Source: Sternotherus odoratus (lineage: Eukaryota; Chordata; Testudines; Kinosternidae). Taken from it: a stretch of 64,000 nt of DNA. The stretch is from assembly GCA_032164245.1 (NCBI GenBank), contig JAVMKO010000006.1, forward strand, positions 2,247,001 through 2,311,000. The letters run 5' to 3'. Positions 1 through 12,525 of the stretch are shown piece by piece (positions within the stretch are counted from its first letter, which is position 1; each line of letters begins with the position of its first letter). The notes beneath the pieces are model-generated. The model had not been told where the DNA came from, made no database searches, and saw nothing but the letters and a program-made list of their open reading frames with translations. Made by a program: the position numbers and the translations under genes.

Positions 1-39
1 GGCCCTGACTGCTGCACTTGGGGCGGCAAAATTTGTAGA

Positions 40-290
40 TCCACCTGGGTGTATTAACTAGTGTCACGTGTAAGACATGGGAGGTAATTGTTCTGCTCTA
101 ATTAGCACTGGTGATGTATCTGGAGTCCTGGATCCCATTTTGGGCACGGAGAGAGATGGCCAAATTGGAGAGAGTCCAAAGCAAAGCAACAAAAATGATG
201 AACGGTTAAGAAAGCCTGACCTGGGAAGAAGGTTACAAAAACTGGGCATGTTTAGTCTTGAGAAAAGAGGACTGAGGGGGCCTTTGATCA
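40..290 (+). mobile_element. CR1 LINE fragment (end of reverse transcriptase ORF)
   Basis: The plus strand reads as a decayed copy of the region after the CR1 reverse transcriptase core. It runs from a TWEVIVLL-like stretch, through the usual 'joint of RT and C-terminal' segment with an RATKMI-like block (here degraded), to LGMFSLEKRGLRG at about 240-280, which is the well-known CR1 block. Frames are broken in the middle. The far 3' UTR is missing. Family recognition is from memory of CR1 C-terminal sequence. Confidence 0.75.
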
Positions 291-299
291 CCGTCTCCC

Positions 300-2214
300 A
301 ACATGGGGGTTAGTCTGTTCTGCCTGTTAATTCTGGAGGGGGCTTGGTCACATCATTTACAATACGGTCTCTCCCTCCTATGCACCCTGCTTCTCCCCTT
401 AGGGCTCTGTCACAAGCAAGGGGAGGAAGACCTGGTCCCCCCCACTCCACCGGGTCTCAGCCCAGGGCTCTCGGGGGGGCTGTAGTGTCTGGACCACTCG
501 GTATGTTTTGCTGGCCCAGCAGACACTGGAAAACGATCAGCGGCAGTTGAGAATTGGAGAAGGCGTAGCACTCGACGTATTCTCATGGCACTTCATTAAA
601 TCTGCCATTAAAGAGGTATGTAAACAACCAAATCAGAAATACATGACTTAGAAAGTATTAGGATAGAGTGACAGTGACTGGGAGGGGTTTAGTTTTGCAC
701 ACTTATGTAAACAGATTTAGACACACACTATTGCCTTCCCTCTGTAACCAAACCTACAGCTTAAATTGCCTTTTGATTTTTAATAGCATGGCTTAATACT
801 CTGGCTGCATGTTTTTATTTTTAAAAAGTCACGTAATCCTCTCCTCTTAGCTTTTTAATTAAAAAAGGAAAGCAAATAGCAGAGCTCAGTGAGGATAGTG
901 ACAAGAGAAACTCCCCGTAGACACAGCATTGCCTTTGAACAACTTCAGGCTATTTTCCATGACACTCTGCCTTGGGTTTTGAGCATTTCACCCTCCACTA
1001 TGCACTTTACTTCAAAAGCAAAAGATTTTGGGTAAAAAATCCATAAGTGCCTTAGAGACTTAGGAGCCCGAGTCCCCTCATCAAAATGACGTGGGTACTT
1101 GGGAGTCTAATCTCATTGAAAGCCCATGGAAGTTAGGTGCCTAAGGGCTCCACATCATTTCTGAAAATAGAATTTTAGCTCCTAGGATCTAGAGTCCTGG
1201 GTCACGTCGATTCCCTTGCGGCCGGCAATGCGTCCAACCCACCTACACAGCTGCCGCTGTACAGAAACATTCAGAGCTGTAGAAAAGTCCTGCACAACAT
1301 TCAGAGAGAGCCCGGGCCACTGGCTGGAGTGAGAGCATGTGACGTCTGTTATTCTGAGTGCTACATAGTCATCGAAGATGTATTAGAGCAGATACTATAA
1401 ACCGCCATCCCAAGCTGCACAAACCCCTCCAAAACCAGAGGATAAACACATCCCATTCAACCTCTTCAGTCAAGTGTCCCTTCTCCGTCAGCCCCCCTCC
1501 CAATCGGAGCCCGTCTCAAAATGCAATTATCCCACCGTAAGAACTAGCCCTGTCCCACCCCAAGTGCCCAAGAGGAACGTGTCCTTAGGGACTAGCCTCT
1601 TGGTTGTCAATCACAAAGAAGAAGGGGTCACACTTACAGTTCAAACGTGCAGGACAAAGGCAACGGTTGGTCCGGGAGTGGCTGCAGCAAATGCGAGGTC
1701 ACGATGTGACCTGCTGCAGCAAAGCAAAAGGCAGCACTCCGCAGAGGGCCCGATTGACATGCTGCTGAGAGCCCAAAGGTCCCGCTGACATCAGCGACCA
1801 GAAGGGGTCAACCCTCAACTGGCTACTGGTGCAGCTTTAATGCACCCCTGGCTGCGAGCCAGCCCCTGCCCTCCGCTGCCATTCCCCTGGGGTCACCCTT
1901 CCACTGGGGGTAGGTCATTGCAACCCCATTGTCTGGCAATGAACTCAGCAGCAATGGTGCCGACGGCCAGCTGCCCCGCCCAGGGAACACCCACCATCAC
2001 CTCCTGCCCCGTCTCCCATCAAACCATTTCCTCCCCAGGGATCTGTCTCCCTGCTCTGCCTGCTCCAGGGGCTTCCGATGGCACCTGGCGCTCTCCAGCT
2101 CTCAGCTGTCCCTAGCCCTAGGGATGTTTTTCCTCTTCCCAAATCCTCATGATTCCTCCAGCCACTGTCTCTGCCGCTCCCATTCACCAGGGGCCGGGTT
2201 ACAAACACTCGGCT
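300..2214. other. No gene seen; one short dispersed repeat
   Basis: I see no coding region or RNA gene. Around 1040-1185 there is a degraded copy of a dispersed repeat whose hallmark is a GTTAGGTGCCTAAG core and TTGAAAATC-like ends; related pieces occur near 44,946 and 54,700. The 1500-2200 part is C-rich and unrecognised. Confidence 0.4.
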
Positions 2215-2345
2215 GTGGGTAGAACCTCAAAGATACGAACACCAGAGTTAGGGGCTGGCCGGCCACCCTGTGAACCAATCAGGCAGCAGCAGAGACCAAA
2301 AAAAAGTAAATACTCTACGGTCCCTGTATTGCATCTTAAAGGCAG
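2215..2345. mobile_element. Tigger-like (Tc1/mariner) DNA transposon remnant
   Basis: The left edge reads GTAGAACCTCAAAGATACGA, resembling the terminal repeat of pogo/Tigger elements (CAGTAGAACCTC...). It is followed by a segment with CAATCAGGCAGCAGCAGAGA that I associate with the same reptilian family. No matching right terminus is visible, so it is a one-ended remnant. Confidence 0.45.
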
Positions 2346-2649
2346 GCGCATCTGGGCTGCCTGTCCACACCCCCCCCCAGCTGTCCCCACCCCCTTGGGG
2401 CAGCCACTTATATCAAGACGCTGGGGCTGCCAGCCCAAGGAAGCTGCAGCTCACAGAGCAGGAGCAGCGCTCCGGTCTGTACTGCTTTCACCCTTCAGGG
2501 GGGGTGGGGGGGGGCGCACTGTTTACACCCACCCACAGGTTACTAATTTTCTAATTACACAAAACTGAACACCTCTGCCCCACCCCTTCTCCGAGGCCCC
2601 GCCCCCACTCGCTCCATTCCCCCCTCCCTCCCTCACTCACCCCCACCCT
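2346..2649. other. C/G-rich stretch without a recognised feature
   Basis: Short C and G runs (for example 2369-2378 and 2498-2518) and a pyrimidine-rich part at 2575-2650. No gene or clear repeat recognised. Confidence 0.3.
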
Positions 2650-2994
2650 CACTCACTTTCACCAGGCTGGGGTTTGGGAGGGGGTGAGGGCTCCAGCTGG
2701 GGTGTGGGCTCTGGTTTGGGGTGCATGAGGAGACTCTGGGCTGGCTGGGGCAGGGGTGTGGGGTTCTGGTGGCACTTACCGCGGCTACGAGGAAGCAGCC
2801 TCCAGGTCCCTATGGCCTCTAGGCAGGTGGGGGCCAGGCAGCTCTGTGCGGTGCATGCTGCCTTCTTGCCCACTGGTGCCAATCCCACAGCTCCCACTGG
2901 TCACAGTTCCTGGCCAATGGGAGCTGCGGAGCCGGCACCGGGGGCAGAGGCAGCATGTGGAGCGTCCCAGGCCCTGGCCACCCCAGCGCCTATG
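2650..2994. repeat. GC-rich dispersed repeat (probable nonautonomous hAT interior)
   Basis: A G-rich repeat of CTGGGGT-type words gives way to a segment containing CCAATGGGAGCTGCGGAGC at about 2915-2935, a motif I associate with common reptilian GC-rich nonautonomous hAT elements. Termini are not clear, and the right side abuts the small hAT element at 2995. Confidence 0.4.
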
Positions 2995-3117
2995 TAGGGT
3001 GACGAGAGCAAGTGTGAAAAATCGGGATGGGGGTGGGAGGTAATAGGCACCCATAGAAGACAAAGCCTCAAATATCAGGACTGGCCCTACAAAAATCGGG
3101 ACATGAGGTCACCCTCA
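2995..3117. mobile_element. Short hAT-type MITE (TAGGGTGAC termini)
   Basis: It begins TAGGGTGACGAGAG and ends GAGGTCACCCTCA, an inverted terminal pair. Inside are the ATCGGGA and TAATAGGC words shared in inverted order with the copy at 24,930. Flanks are GCGCCTATG and CCTAGTGG, a poor match to an 8-bp target duplication, suggesting age. Confidence 0.65.
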
Positions 3118-3156
3118 CCTAGTGGCTTCAGGGACCTGACAGCTGCTTCTGTGGGC

Positions 3157-3158
<2 letters not shown>

Positions 3159-3215
<57 letters not shown>
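3159..3215. repeat. (CA)n microsatellite
   Basis: An uninterrupted CA dinucleotide tract of about 57 bases. It creates a spurious VCVCVC open frame on the minus strand. Confidence 0.97.
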
Positions 3216-3217
<2 letters not shown>

Positions 3218-3219
3218 AG

Positions 3220-5141
3220 GGAGCTCAGCTGCCACTGAAACCTGGCCTGGGGTGTCAGCTGCTGGATCTGGAGCCTGATGCTTTGCTCAGCGGTATGGAC
3301 AACCTCCGTCCCCGAGGTCAAATGTCAGGACCGGCCAGGCTGCACGTTTCTTTTTACCACCTGCTACAAGTTCTCTTCTAAAATAAAATAAGTCTCTGTT
3401 TCTTTAAAGGGTCTTTAAGTCCCTCCTTTGAAATGGAGCAGCGCTTCAAAAGCCTGCTGGGGAAATCCATCCACCTCCCCCCTCACTAGAGCTATGGCGT
3501 GGTAGCTACTAAGGAAAGCGGTATTTACAACAAAGCCGCTCCAGTGCTTTGAGATTTGAAATGCTGCTGTTTGGGTGAACGCACTTTCAAAGCTACAAAG
3601 TGTGTCTGGAATTTTATAACCGTGATTAGCTACAGCTCTGAGGTCAGCAATGAGCACCCGGCATATGGACAATATCAGGACACAGGTTACTTACTCTAAT
3701 CATTAGCTGTAATAAAAAGCAAAAGGCGTAAAAACTGGCAATTTGCTCATTTCTATGACCATTAAAATCTGTCTGCACAAGGCAGAGCTGGGTACCTGCT
3801 ACCCGCGAGCTGGCAGCCCAAGAAGGTCCTTATGTCCTAGAATAAGTGCTTCCAAATGAGGTTTTTGCCTTCAGGAACGAGCGTGCCTGCAGAGTACATC
3901 CTGGCTATTTTATGGAGCTGTGTCTAACACTCTCTAGAACGGGGCTTGCTGTTCAGGGCACAGGGGCTAACAGACATCCTGCTGGGCTGTGGAAAGGATT
4001 ATCTGACTCCCAGCACATGGCCTGGCTGCATCGGAGCCCCATCTTCTGTTACCCCACGATAAAGCCATGGCCTCATTCGAGACCCCATGCCCTGCTCAGA
4101 ACACCGCACCCCTGGGTACCAGCCTCTCAACCCCAGCGGGCAGAGGGGAGAGAATAGTTCTCAAATACCCAGACGTATCCAAAAGGACATAGATGTCAAA
4201 GCGCTACCTGTGAGCAGGGACAGAGTGGATGGCCTTGCTAGGCAAGAACTAGAGCTCTAGGAATTGGATCCTTCTCTTTTGTTCACAGAATTACAAGCGT
4301 CTCCATGCGAATTCAAGACCGCTGGGAAATTCAAATGGACTTTTTTAGGGAATAGGGACAGAAAATAAGCCACAGAATGCTACGCAACCAGAGATGACAA
4401 ACGTCTGAAGAGTGAGTGATTTCAATCAAGTATTTTGCATTTTTCTCCTCTTTGTGAATCTTCCCTGAATAGATTTTGATTTTTATCAATTTGATGGAAA
4501 TTTGCAATTGCCGAACCAACACTTAGTGACCATATTTCAATGTACGGGTTGTTCGCAGACTATTCACTAGCCCTGGGCACCTAAGCCACATGGTATTAGT
4601 TTGGCATGCTGATTGGATCACTGAGACGTCTTCCCACTGGAAAAAGGGAATGCGATTTCCTTGAGACCACCCTCCAGGAAACCTTCGTAAAGTGAGAAAC
4701 AAATCGGGACAATCACGAGTGCCATCAAAGCTCAACTGCAGCTTTTACCCACCATTCGTGCAGCGTTTCCCCGACTCTTCATGGATTAGTGAGACCATCT
4801 CCGATGAAATTATCCATGGAGCTTCCTGCACTTATACTCTCAACTTCACACCCTTGGACCCTTCTCAATCCCAGCAAAGCTTGAGGGGCTGCAACTGTCA
4901 CCTGGGGATCCACTTTCATCAATGGGGACAGTGTGTTAAATTTCAAGATGTTGAGGGGGAATCCGTAACACACCGGCATTTGATATTCCTCTTGCCCTAC
5001 GTACGGAGCTCTTGGGAGTATTTCAACCAGTACCCTCATGAGCCAGTAGAGAGACGGGGCTATGCTGATAACTCCAGCATCAAATCCCATTGAAACGAGG
5101 TTCCTAACTCACTTAGGTTCCTTTGAAAATTTACCCTATGG
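3220..5141. other. No recognised feature
   Basis: Mixed-composition sequence with no convincing gene, RNA or repeat. Short open frames here (for example 4692-5093) have no recognisable domain or coding pattern. Confidence 0.4.
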
Positions 5142-5297
5142 CAGGGATTTTAAACCAGGAACCTGAAAACGCCCAGGGTGGCCATGAGCAGGTTCAAAAA
5201 GACACCCCAGCCACCCTCCCTTTCTGTAAATTAGATTAGCAGGAGTGGAAAGAGCGACAGAGGGGGAGCCTGGTATGGCAAAGGCTGAGAACTGCTG
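5142..5297. mobile_element. hAT-Charlie-like MITE, decayed
   Basis: The left end CAGGGATTTTAAACC and right end GGCTGAGAACTGCTG resemble the inverted termini of the CAGTGGTTCTCAACC class of hAT elements. Flanking 8-mers CCCTATGG and GGCTAAGC match poorly, so a target duplication is not demonstrated. Confidence 0.55.
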
Positions 5298-6024
5298 GGC
5301 TAAGCAATTGTGAGTTTGCACACACAACTCTGACCTTCAGACCCGCTTTTGGGCGGCATTGAAGAGATCTTCCTGCTTAGCACTGAAGAGATCATTCCTC
5401 ATGGCGGGAACCTGCAGAAAGTCACCTGACATTTGAAGCGTGGTCGGGTTTATTGGCAAACGCAGCTCCCACATGTGAGTTGAGGCAGATAGTTTCAGCT
5501 ATTCAGACAGGCAGCCGAAGCGACCATCATAAAAGCTGCACTTAACTGTGGGCAGCTTGGATGTCCCACTTCGCCCATCCATAGGAATCACACTAGTGAT
5601 TCAACTCGATTCAGTTACATTCTTAGGGCATAAAGGGAAAATACCTCTTGGGTATTAGAAATAAGAGACTCTTGGGTTTGCTGTAGGTTTGAATAGAGCT
5701 AGATCCAGTGCTGCTGGAAGTCACTGGAACTCCCACCAACTACGTACATTGCATGTGCAAATGTCTATTGACCATAAAAAGATACTTGCTATTATTTGTC
5801 AACAGCTATGGACCTCTGTTAAGGCGAGTATCCGTGTTCATTGATCTGCAAGGGAGATACTGGCTGAGCTAATACTAAAATCAACATTTTCCTCAAATGG
5901 CAAATCCTGATGCTCACTGAAAAATAAGGCCCTGTTCTTGCTGTGGGATTAACAAGGGTCCCTGGATCTCTCTGCATGGACCAAACCGTAAGGCCATATA
6001 TGCATTTCCCGTTAATACCTGGCT
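5298..6024. other. No recognised feature
   Basis: AT-leaning unique-looking sequence, with no gene or repeat recognised. Confidence 0.35.
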
Positions 6025-6200
6025 CTTTTCACTGACAGATTTCAAAGCACTTTACAAAAGTGGGCAGGATCATTTCCCCTATTTTACAGGTGGGGAAACT
6101 GAGGCAGAGAGCAGCAAAGTGACTTTTCCTAGGTCACTCAGCAGGCCAGTGCCAGAGACGGTCCTGGTCTGCTGAGTCTCACTCCAGTGCTCCATACACC
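6025..6200 (+). repeat. MIR-like (CORE-SINE/L2-related) element
   Basis: A TTTCAAAGCACTTTACAAA block is followed by CCCTATTTTACAGGTGGGGA, AAACTGAGGCA and then GTCACTCAGCAGGCCAGTG. This is the order of the MIR/CORE-SINE body. Frequent small differences fit an old amniote insertion. Assignment is from memory. Confidence 0.6.
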
Positions 6201-7435
6201 CACTGCCCCACCCTGGGTATACTTACCAGCTTCAAAAAGATCTGGAGATCCCCAGAAAATTTTCCTTTGAAACTACAATGCTGAAATGTTGTTGGGCCTC
6301 TATTCTCCCATGCCTTTCCCTGGGATAGGGGAAGGTGTGGAGGAGGGGACAATTTGCTTTTTTGTGGCAGGGACAAGTTTTTTGGACTTTGGAAAGACCA
6401 GTTTTAGTGTATCTATCCTGCCCCTGCGCTCAGCGCACGCCTGGGCACATTGTATTTCTTCTGGTTTATGAACAACAAAAGAAGTCTCTGCCAGTCAGCC
6501 AGTCCGATATCTAACACATCCAGTAAGCATAAAGGATATCTCGGCTGGGAACGGCTTCCCTAGCTTTGATGCCCCTGGAGCTCACAGTACCAGTGGTTTT
6601 AAACACATGAATATGCCACTTCTAGCTTTGCCTTTTTTATGAAATAGAAGTGGAAATCAGCAGCTGTTTAATTCTCCCGAGTTCATTTTATTAAACTATT
6701 TCTTTGGAATTTTTTACTGATCTCATCTCATCCTCTCCCCCAGAACCCTTTATTTCCAGCAGTGAATAATAAATGTGCAAGATCCAGTCACGTTGTAATA
6801 AAAATCAGAAATAAAGAGCTTCTTCGTACTACTTTAAAAGGAACATTTTGGTGCTTGTATCACAAACACGTTCTACATCAGCAGTGAACAGCTGCCACCT
6901 CTGGTTCCCTGCTTTTTTTAAAGCCACTTCCGAAGGCCACATGGGACCAGCTATAGGGGAAGTAAAACGTAGTGAGGAAAAGCATCACCCTTCCAACCAC
7001 AAAGAGCCTCACTAAGGAGAACTGGGCAAGCAACCATGGTGCGTGTGAAACTTCATCATAAGGAGGCAGCCCGAGGGCGGAGGTTCCAGGAACACTTCTG
7101 CTGTACTTGTACTGCTACAGTCCTTGTATTCTGCTATTCACATGCATCTCTGGGGAGGAGTTAAACTCGCACACTGAGGTTTTTGTGATTGTCTCTTGGA
7201 GTTTTTGGAAAGTGAAAACCTTGTAACTAAGAATTCAAACCTCAGCCTCACTCCAACTCCACCTTCCTCCCCGCTGGGGTGGGTTTGACAAAAATCTGTT
7301 TCCTCACCATAATTTAGGTAGACGGCAAGTTGGAATTACTGCTACTGCTGAACCACACACAGCCAGTCTTCACCAAAACATCCTATTAACACGGTTCTCC
7401 ATCTTCCCCACCCCTCAACTTTTCAACCCTACCCT
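6201..7435. other. No recognised feature
   Basis: No gene, RNA or clear repeat. The 6620-6860 part is AT-rich with AATAAA-like words, but there is no coding context. Confidence 0.35.
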
Positions 7436-7535
7436 GTTTGGGGCAGGAACCGTCCTTTACTACGTGTGTGTTCAGTGTTTAATACAATGAGGTCACAGTG
7501 GAGGCCTTTCGGCATTGCTATAATTTAAATGTTAA
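7436..7535 (+). repeat. L2-type LINE 3' end fragment
   Basis: The order GGGGCAGGAACCGTC, then TGTTTAATACAATGAGGTCAC, then a TGCTATAATTTAAAT tail follows the L2 3' UTR plan (GGGCAGGGACTGTC ... TAGCACAATGG ... GCTAATAAAT). Degraded. Confidence 0.45.
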
Positions 7536-8609
7536 TGGTGACATGTATATTTATTTTTCACACAGCTCTATAGAATACAAAGCGCTGTATAAATGGAGAA
7601 AACGTTTCTCACATCAGAAGCTGAAACTGGGAACAAAGTTCCCCCTGGCTCTAAGGGCTTGGGAAACGGGGGGACACCAGAGGGAAATAAAATACAGCAA
7701 AACCCCTACTAGAGCAGTAAGCAACTGACAATGGGACAGGACCGACTCACGTGAGAGGACTGGATACTGCACATGTAAGTAAAGTGAGGGGCCTGGGGTG
7801 TTGCCGTACAGAGTGAAGTGGAGCTCTGGCTTTCAAGGGTTTGTACCTAACACCAGCTCCATACTTAGACCTCGTAATAAGTGGCTTAATTATCCAAAGT
7901 GCCAGGCACCACAGCTCCTGACAGACTGAGCCAAAAAAGTCTTTGGGGTTTTAATTAGGAATTCTGTTCCCGTCTAGGCCATGAGTCTGCGCTGAGCGGA
8001 GAACTCTGACCGTGCTGCCATCCCCCGCCTGAGAGAGCAGGATTGGGGACGGGGGGAGGCTGGTCAGACTGACGCCGCTAATTGACATTTTGAACAAGAG
8101 TTTGTTAGAGACTCAATAGCCTGAGACCCTCCTGGAGGCCAGTCAGGAAAACCAATCACTTGCCCCAGTGTTTTCATTGTTAATACAAAGATACTAAAGA
8201 AACCTTTGGGGCCCAGCCATCCATCCGGGAAGAGTAAAGGAGGGCACAAGCCCAAGTTTGGGGAGTTGTTTGTTTTTACACCTTCATCTGAAGCAAAGAT
8301 GGCCCCAGCCGGAGGTGGGACCCCAGGGCTCTGAGGTGAGCCAGAGAATCCTCTCTCAGGTGTCCTGCTCCCACGCTCAGGATCTCACTGATCACCAGAT
8401 CCGGGGTCAGGAAGGCGTTTTGCACTAGGTCAGATTGACAGGGACTTTGGCAGTGGTGGGAGGTGCAGTCACCTTGATCTGCAGCATGGGGTGTAGGTTG
8501 CCTGCTGGGATGACGTGGGCGTGTCTCGCCTAATCAATTCCCTGCTAGTGCGGAGACCTGGGTGGCACCTCAGTCTCCCGTGGGACTGCGACTGGCAGAG
8601 AACACCACT
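7536..8609. other. No recognised feature
   Basis: No gene seen. A small AAAGCGCTGTATAAAT word at 7578-7593 is MIR/L2-like, but is too short to call alone. Confidence 0.35.
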
Positions 8610-8705
8610 TGAATCGCCTTTGGAGTAGTCACTGGGCTCAACACAGGGGAGTGGAGGTGACATTTCCTGGCCCTTCTAGCCTTCAACTCTATGAATCCAT
8701 GAAAA
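8610..8705 (+). repeat. Possible CR1/L3-type LINE 3' tail
   Basis: The segment ends with GGCCCTTCTAGCCTTCAACT and then TCTATGAATCCATGA. The terminal TCTATGAAT-type short tandem is typical of one reptilian CR1/L3-like 3' end family. No coding part remains. Confidence 0.4.
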
Positions 8706-10867
8706 GGTCTCTCCCCTTCTAGCCGTGTCAGCTGTTATTATTTTCACATTACAACTGCGATCAGGGCCCCTTTGTGCACTGTCTAGGCACTATCACTCTG
8801 GCCCTGTAAAAAGGCCTTGATCCAGGTGTCGACATCATTTATGCCCAACCTGAGAGCCCTTCATGCTGCTAGAACCAGGTAAAGGGGCCTCAGGCACTAA
8901 GCAGTCATGCAAAGATATTTCACCCCCTCGTATGGAATCACATTGATAGAATTTGTAGCTGGAAGTCTCCTCGGATACGTTGAAATGTGCCATTCACTTT
9001 GTTTCTTGCTCACTCAGATCATTTTTTGCATGGATTATCTGCCTTCTGAAGCCCCAAAAAGATGCATGAATATAAACTTCGAAATTCCTCCAGAAAATAA
9101 CCCCATTATTTCATAAGCTTGATAAAAGGTATTTCTGATCTATATATCCACAGAAAGGCTAACCCATTTTCAGGATTAAACAGGAAGACAGAAATAGCTC
9201 TGTAGCTTCCAGCTAGCAAAGACTGTATTATTCAGTTCATTAATCAAAATCTAGGTCACTTGTCAAACATACATAACGTGAAGCAGCAGAAAAATTAAAA
9301 ATCTCTGAATAAGAGCGACCAAGATTCAAGAGCAGCCTCCCAATGATTTCAGTGCAACGCTAGCAAATTTGGGTTCTTTGCTACAAATGAAACTTTTTAA
9401 TGTGACCATAACAGCAGCAACGTCCATTACGCTACCTTAGTACAGGATCCAAGAGACGCTCCTGTGGATTATCATCTCTCCTAAAAAGCCTTGGGCTGTG
9501 GCGCACGATATGCTGATTCGATTAAGCTAACGAGGGAAAGGGCTCTGAAAGGATCTCTGCTTGCCCGGGTCAGAGGCAGCCAGTTTCGTGGCCCAGGTTC
9601 CTGGAGAGAAAAGGGGCAGCTCCCCGGGGGGAAATGGAAAGGATGGAATAGGCTGGGACAGGAGGGGTTAGTGACCCCCCAGGAAGGAAGATGCAGCCCA
9701 CAGCAGTAGACAAAACATTCACTATTATTGCACGGTCACACTGGGGTCCTGGATAAGCACATGCCCAGCAGGGGAAGGGTGCAAAGAGGACAGCCAGGCC
9801 CGTGGAGGTTAGCACAGGCCTGACAGACCAAGCCCAGGAGTTGCTCAGGGGACAGCCACACACGGAGTCTAAAGGGCCATAACCGCTAGGGGCAATAGCT
9901 GTTGCTTTGCTCCCGCCGCAGCAAGACGCAGGGCCGGGGGGAGCCGCTCACCGATCCACACGCGACATTATGGTAGGACAGGCGGCTAGAAGCCATGACT
10001 GTCAGCATGAGGCTGCTCCGTTCAGGGCCCACGGGCTGTGCGGCTACCTTGTCCGATGGCCTTTCGTGGGCAGGCTGCCTGGGCTGGGAGCGGCTCCAGC
10101 CCCACATTGGGATCCCGCCCCTGGAACTGCTGCTGTTTGTGGTCAGTCACCGTGTTTCACCCAACCCTAGAACGCCCTCTTTCCTCTCTCCCCCATGTGC
10201 CAGTGGGTCTGGCCTTCCTCACGACTTGAGGCCTCAGCCAAAGCCCACAGAAGCCTGGGGGAACGTTGACTTCAGGGGGCTTTGATCAGGCCCTGCCGGT
10301 TCTGTGTCTCACATACGTGCACAGCGTCCTCTGCTTGGCTTGGTCTCCACTCACAGGGGCAGGGGGATAGTCGCATACATGGGACTCTGTCGCACTCACA
10401 CGTGCGTCGCACGGCCCTTCTGCCCGTGCGACAACGTGAACTGCAGCACCCTGTACAAGAACCAAGAACCTGCCCCTTGTCCTAGTGAAATCCAGCTTAA
10501 TTGGACGGTGTTCTCCAGGCCCAAAGCCACCTGCGATCAGAGGCAAGCAGGCCCCAGGGCATCTTTGAAGAGTGCTTGCTCTGTGGTGCCACTATTACTG
10601 CAGGAGTCTGCATGCTGCAATACAAATCTCCTGCAAAGCACATCAGCCTTCAGCTGTCCCTAGTGGGAGGGGATGGTCTTGTTTAGAGGAGCAGTTCCCT
10701 ATTGGGCCTCTCACAGTAATTACAGTCCTGGAGTATTTCTCCTGGGAACACTTGTTACTGACCGGCCAGGGAAGGAGAATTAAGAAGCCAGCTGAGCCCT
10801 TCTCTCTGGCTCAAACCGGATGCAGAAGCTTAGAGTAGCCTCCTGCTGCTTTCCAGGCTCTGTGGTG
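8706..10867. other. No recognised feature
   Basis: No gene, RNA or clear repeat. Several overlapping short open frames at 9,900-10,650 lie in moderately GC-rich sequence and look non-coding. Confidence 0.35.
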
Positions 10868-11640
10868 GCACAACCTAAACCTCCCCCACCACAACTTGAG
10901 ACCATTACTCTTTATTCTGTCATCTGCTACCACGGAGAACAGTCTAGATCCATCCTCTTTAGAACCCCCTTTCAGGTAGTTGAAAGCAGTTATCAAATCC
11001 CCCTCAGTCTTCTCTTCTGTAGACTAAACAATCCCAGTTCTCTCAGCCTCTCCTCATAAGTCATGTGCTCCAGGCCCCTTAATCATTTTTAATGCCCTCC
11101 ACTGGAATTCTTCCAGTTTTTCCACATCCTTCTTGTAGTCTGGAGCCCAAAACTGGACACAGTACTCCAGATGAGGCCTCACCAATGCCAAATAGAGGAG
11201 AACAATCACGTCCCTCGATCTGCTGACAATGCCCCTATTTATACAGCCCAAAATGCCATTAATCTTCTTGGCAACAAGGGCACACTGTTGACTCAAGTCC
11301 AGCTTCTCGTCCACTGTAACCCCTAGGAACTTTTCTGCAGAACTGCTGCCTAGCCATTCGGTCCCTAGTCTGTAGCAGGGCATGGGATTCTTCTGTCGAA
11401 AGTGCATGACTTTGCACTTGTCCTTGTTGAACCTCATCAAATTTCTTTTGGCCCAATCCTCTAATTTTTCTAGGTCCCTCTGTCTCCTGTCCCTACCCTC
11501 CAGCGTATCTACCACTCCTCCCAGTTTAGTGTCACCTGTGAACTTGCACCTCACATGAGGTTCACCTCCCAGAAATGGTTTAGCCAAATCACTCAAATTG
11601 TCCACTAGCCACAGATACCAAAGAGGAAGCCTTAAGGGCT
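10868..11640 (-). mobile_element. CR1 LINE copy, truncated at both ends
   Basis: Minus-strand CR1. It covers the end of the RT core and the C-terminal domain, then a FNYLKGG-like segment and GRFRL at about 10,870, where similarity stops. A normal CR1 would continue through a KNFFT-like block to its short 3' tail; that part is absent. Upstream RT and endonuclease regions are absent too. Loss of the 3' end is unusual, because target-primed insertion normally keeps it. Confidence 0.85.
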
Positions 11641-11647
11641 CTTTCAA
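11054..11647 (-). pseudogene. CR1 reverse transcriptase fragment
   Basis: The longest LINE frame in the window (197 codons). It encodes the last part of the RT palm plus the C-terminal region of a CR1 ORF2. Key blocks are TKLGGVVDTLEGRD, LMRFNKDKCKVMHF, YRLGTEWL, LGVTVDEKLDLSQQCALVAK, GILGCI, and LALVRPHLEYCVQFWAP near the end, followed by LKMIKG. The catalytic FADD motif reads FTGD here, so one of the metal-binding aspartates is lost. The first methionine is not a true start; the frame begins inside the gene. The product would be inactive. In a full element this protein primes reverse transcription of LINE RNA at the nicked target. Neighbouring frame 10,811-10,996 continues the same gene after a break. 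Confidence 0.88.
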
Positions 11648-12520
11648 AAGCTTTTAGAGTGAAGCCCCAGCCAGGCGGATAATGGAAGGCACATCTCACC
11701 TTAACTGTGGGGGATCTGCCACTCCTTCCCAGTATTGTTGGATGGCTGATTTCCTTCTCACTCCCTACTGCAAAATCCCATGGAGGATTCCTGTGCTCAG
11801 CCCGATTAAACTAATGCATTTAACACACAAAGGCTAGTTAGCTTTTGCCTGCCATTGGCATTCCCATTTCAAAGCATGATTTGGATAGCTAGCGCCTGCC
11901 TACACATACTTTTCACATAATCCCCTTCTAAAGAATTTTTTTGCAGCTGCCGATTGCCGGCTAATCCACACAGCGGTAAACGCGGAGCTTTAAAGCGGCC
12001 CAGAGCTTCCCATCTCCAGTTCGGGCACAGCCCAAGCTATACGTTTGGCCATGACATTTCCATCACGCCTTGTTCCCCTGTTGCAAAGGCATGAGGGCCC
12101 CGGGACAAGGCTGGGCGAGCACACTGGATGCCGAAGTTCCCAAAGCACATAGGAAGGGACTTCAAGAAATACTGTATGTCCTGCAGGAAGAGAATAAACC
12201 CACCTGCGGGGAAGCCTGACACTTTCTTACCTCTCCCCTAGCCCCCACCTGAAACCAGAGGCTCCAACCAACAGCTCTACCAGCATGAGGTACCACCAAT
12301 GCCTTATGCCCTGGACAGCCCGGGTTTGACTTCCCAGCTTGCCCTCCACAATCCAATCAAATGTCTGACAGCCCTCAAACATGGGCACCTCACAGTCCCA
12401 CCCCACAGGTCCTCAGGGAGGCGTTGTCTCCCAGCACGGGGCCTGCAGAGTTGGAGATACTGCTTCTTCCCTCCCCATGCCCCTTAGCAACTGCACATGG
12501 TCAAGGCCCAGTTGGTCTCT
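11648..12520. other. No recognised feature
   Basis: No gene or clear repeat recognised between the CR1 copy and the solo LTR. Confidence 0.35.
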
Positions 12521-12525
12521 CATAC

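Noticed and set aside
3115..3321. VCVCVC-containing ORFs at CA tracts (also 31,312-31,727)
   Set aside because: Microsatellite translations.
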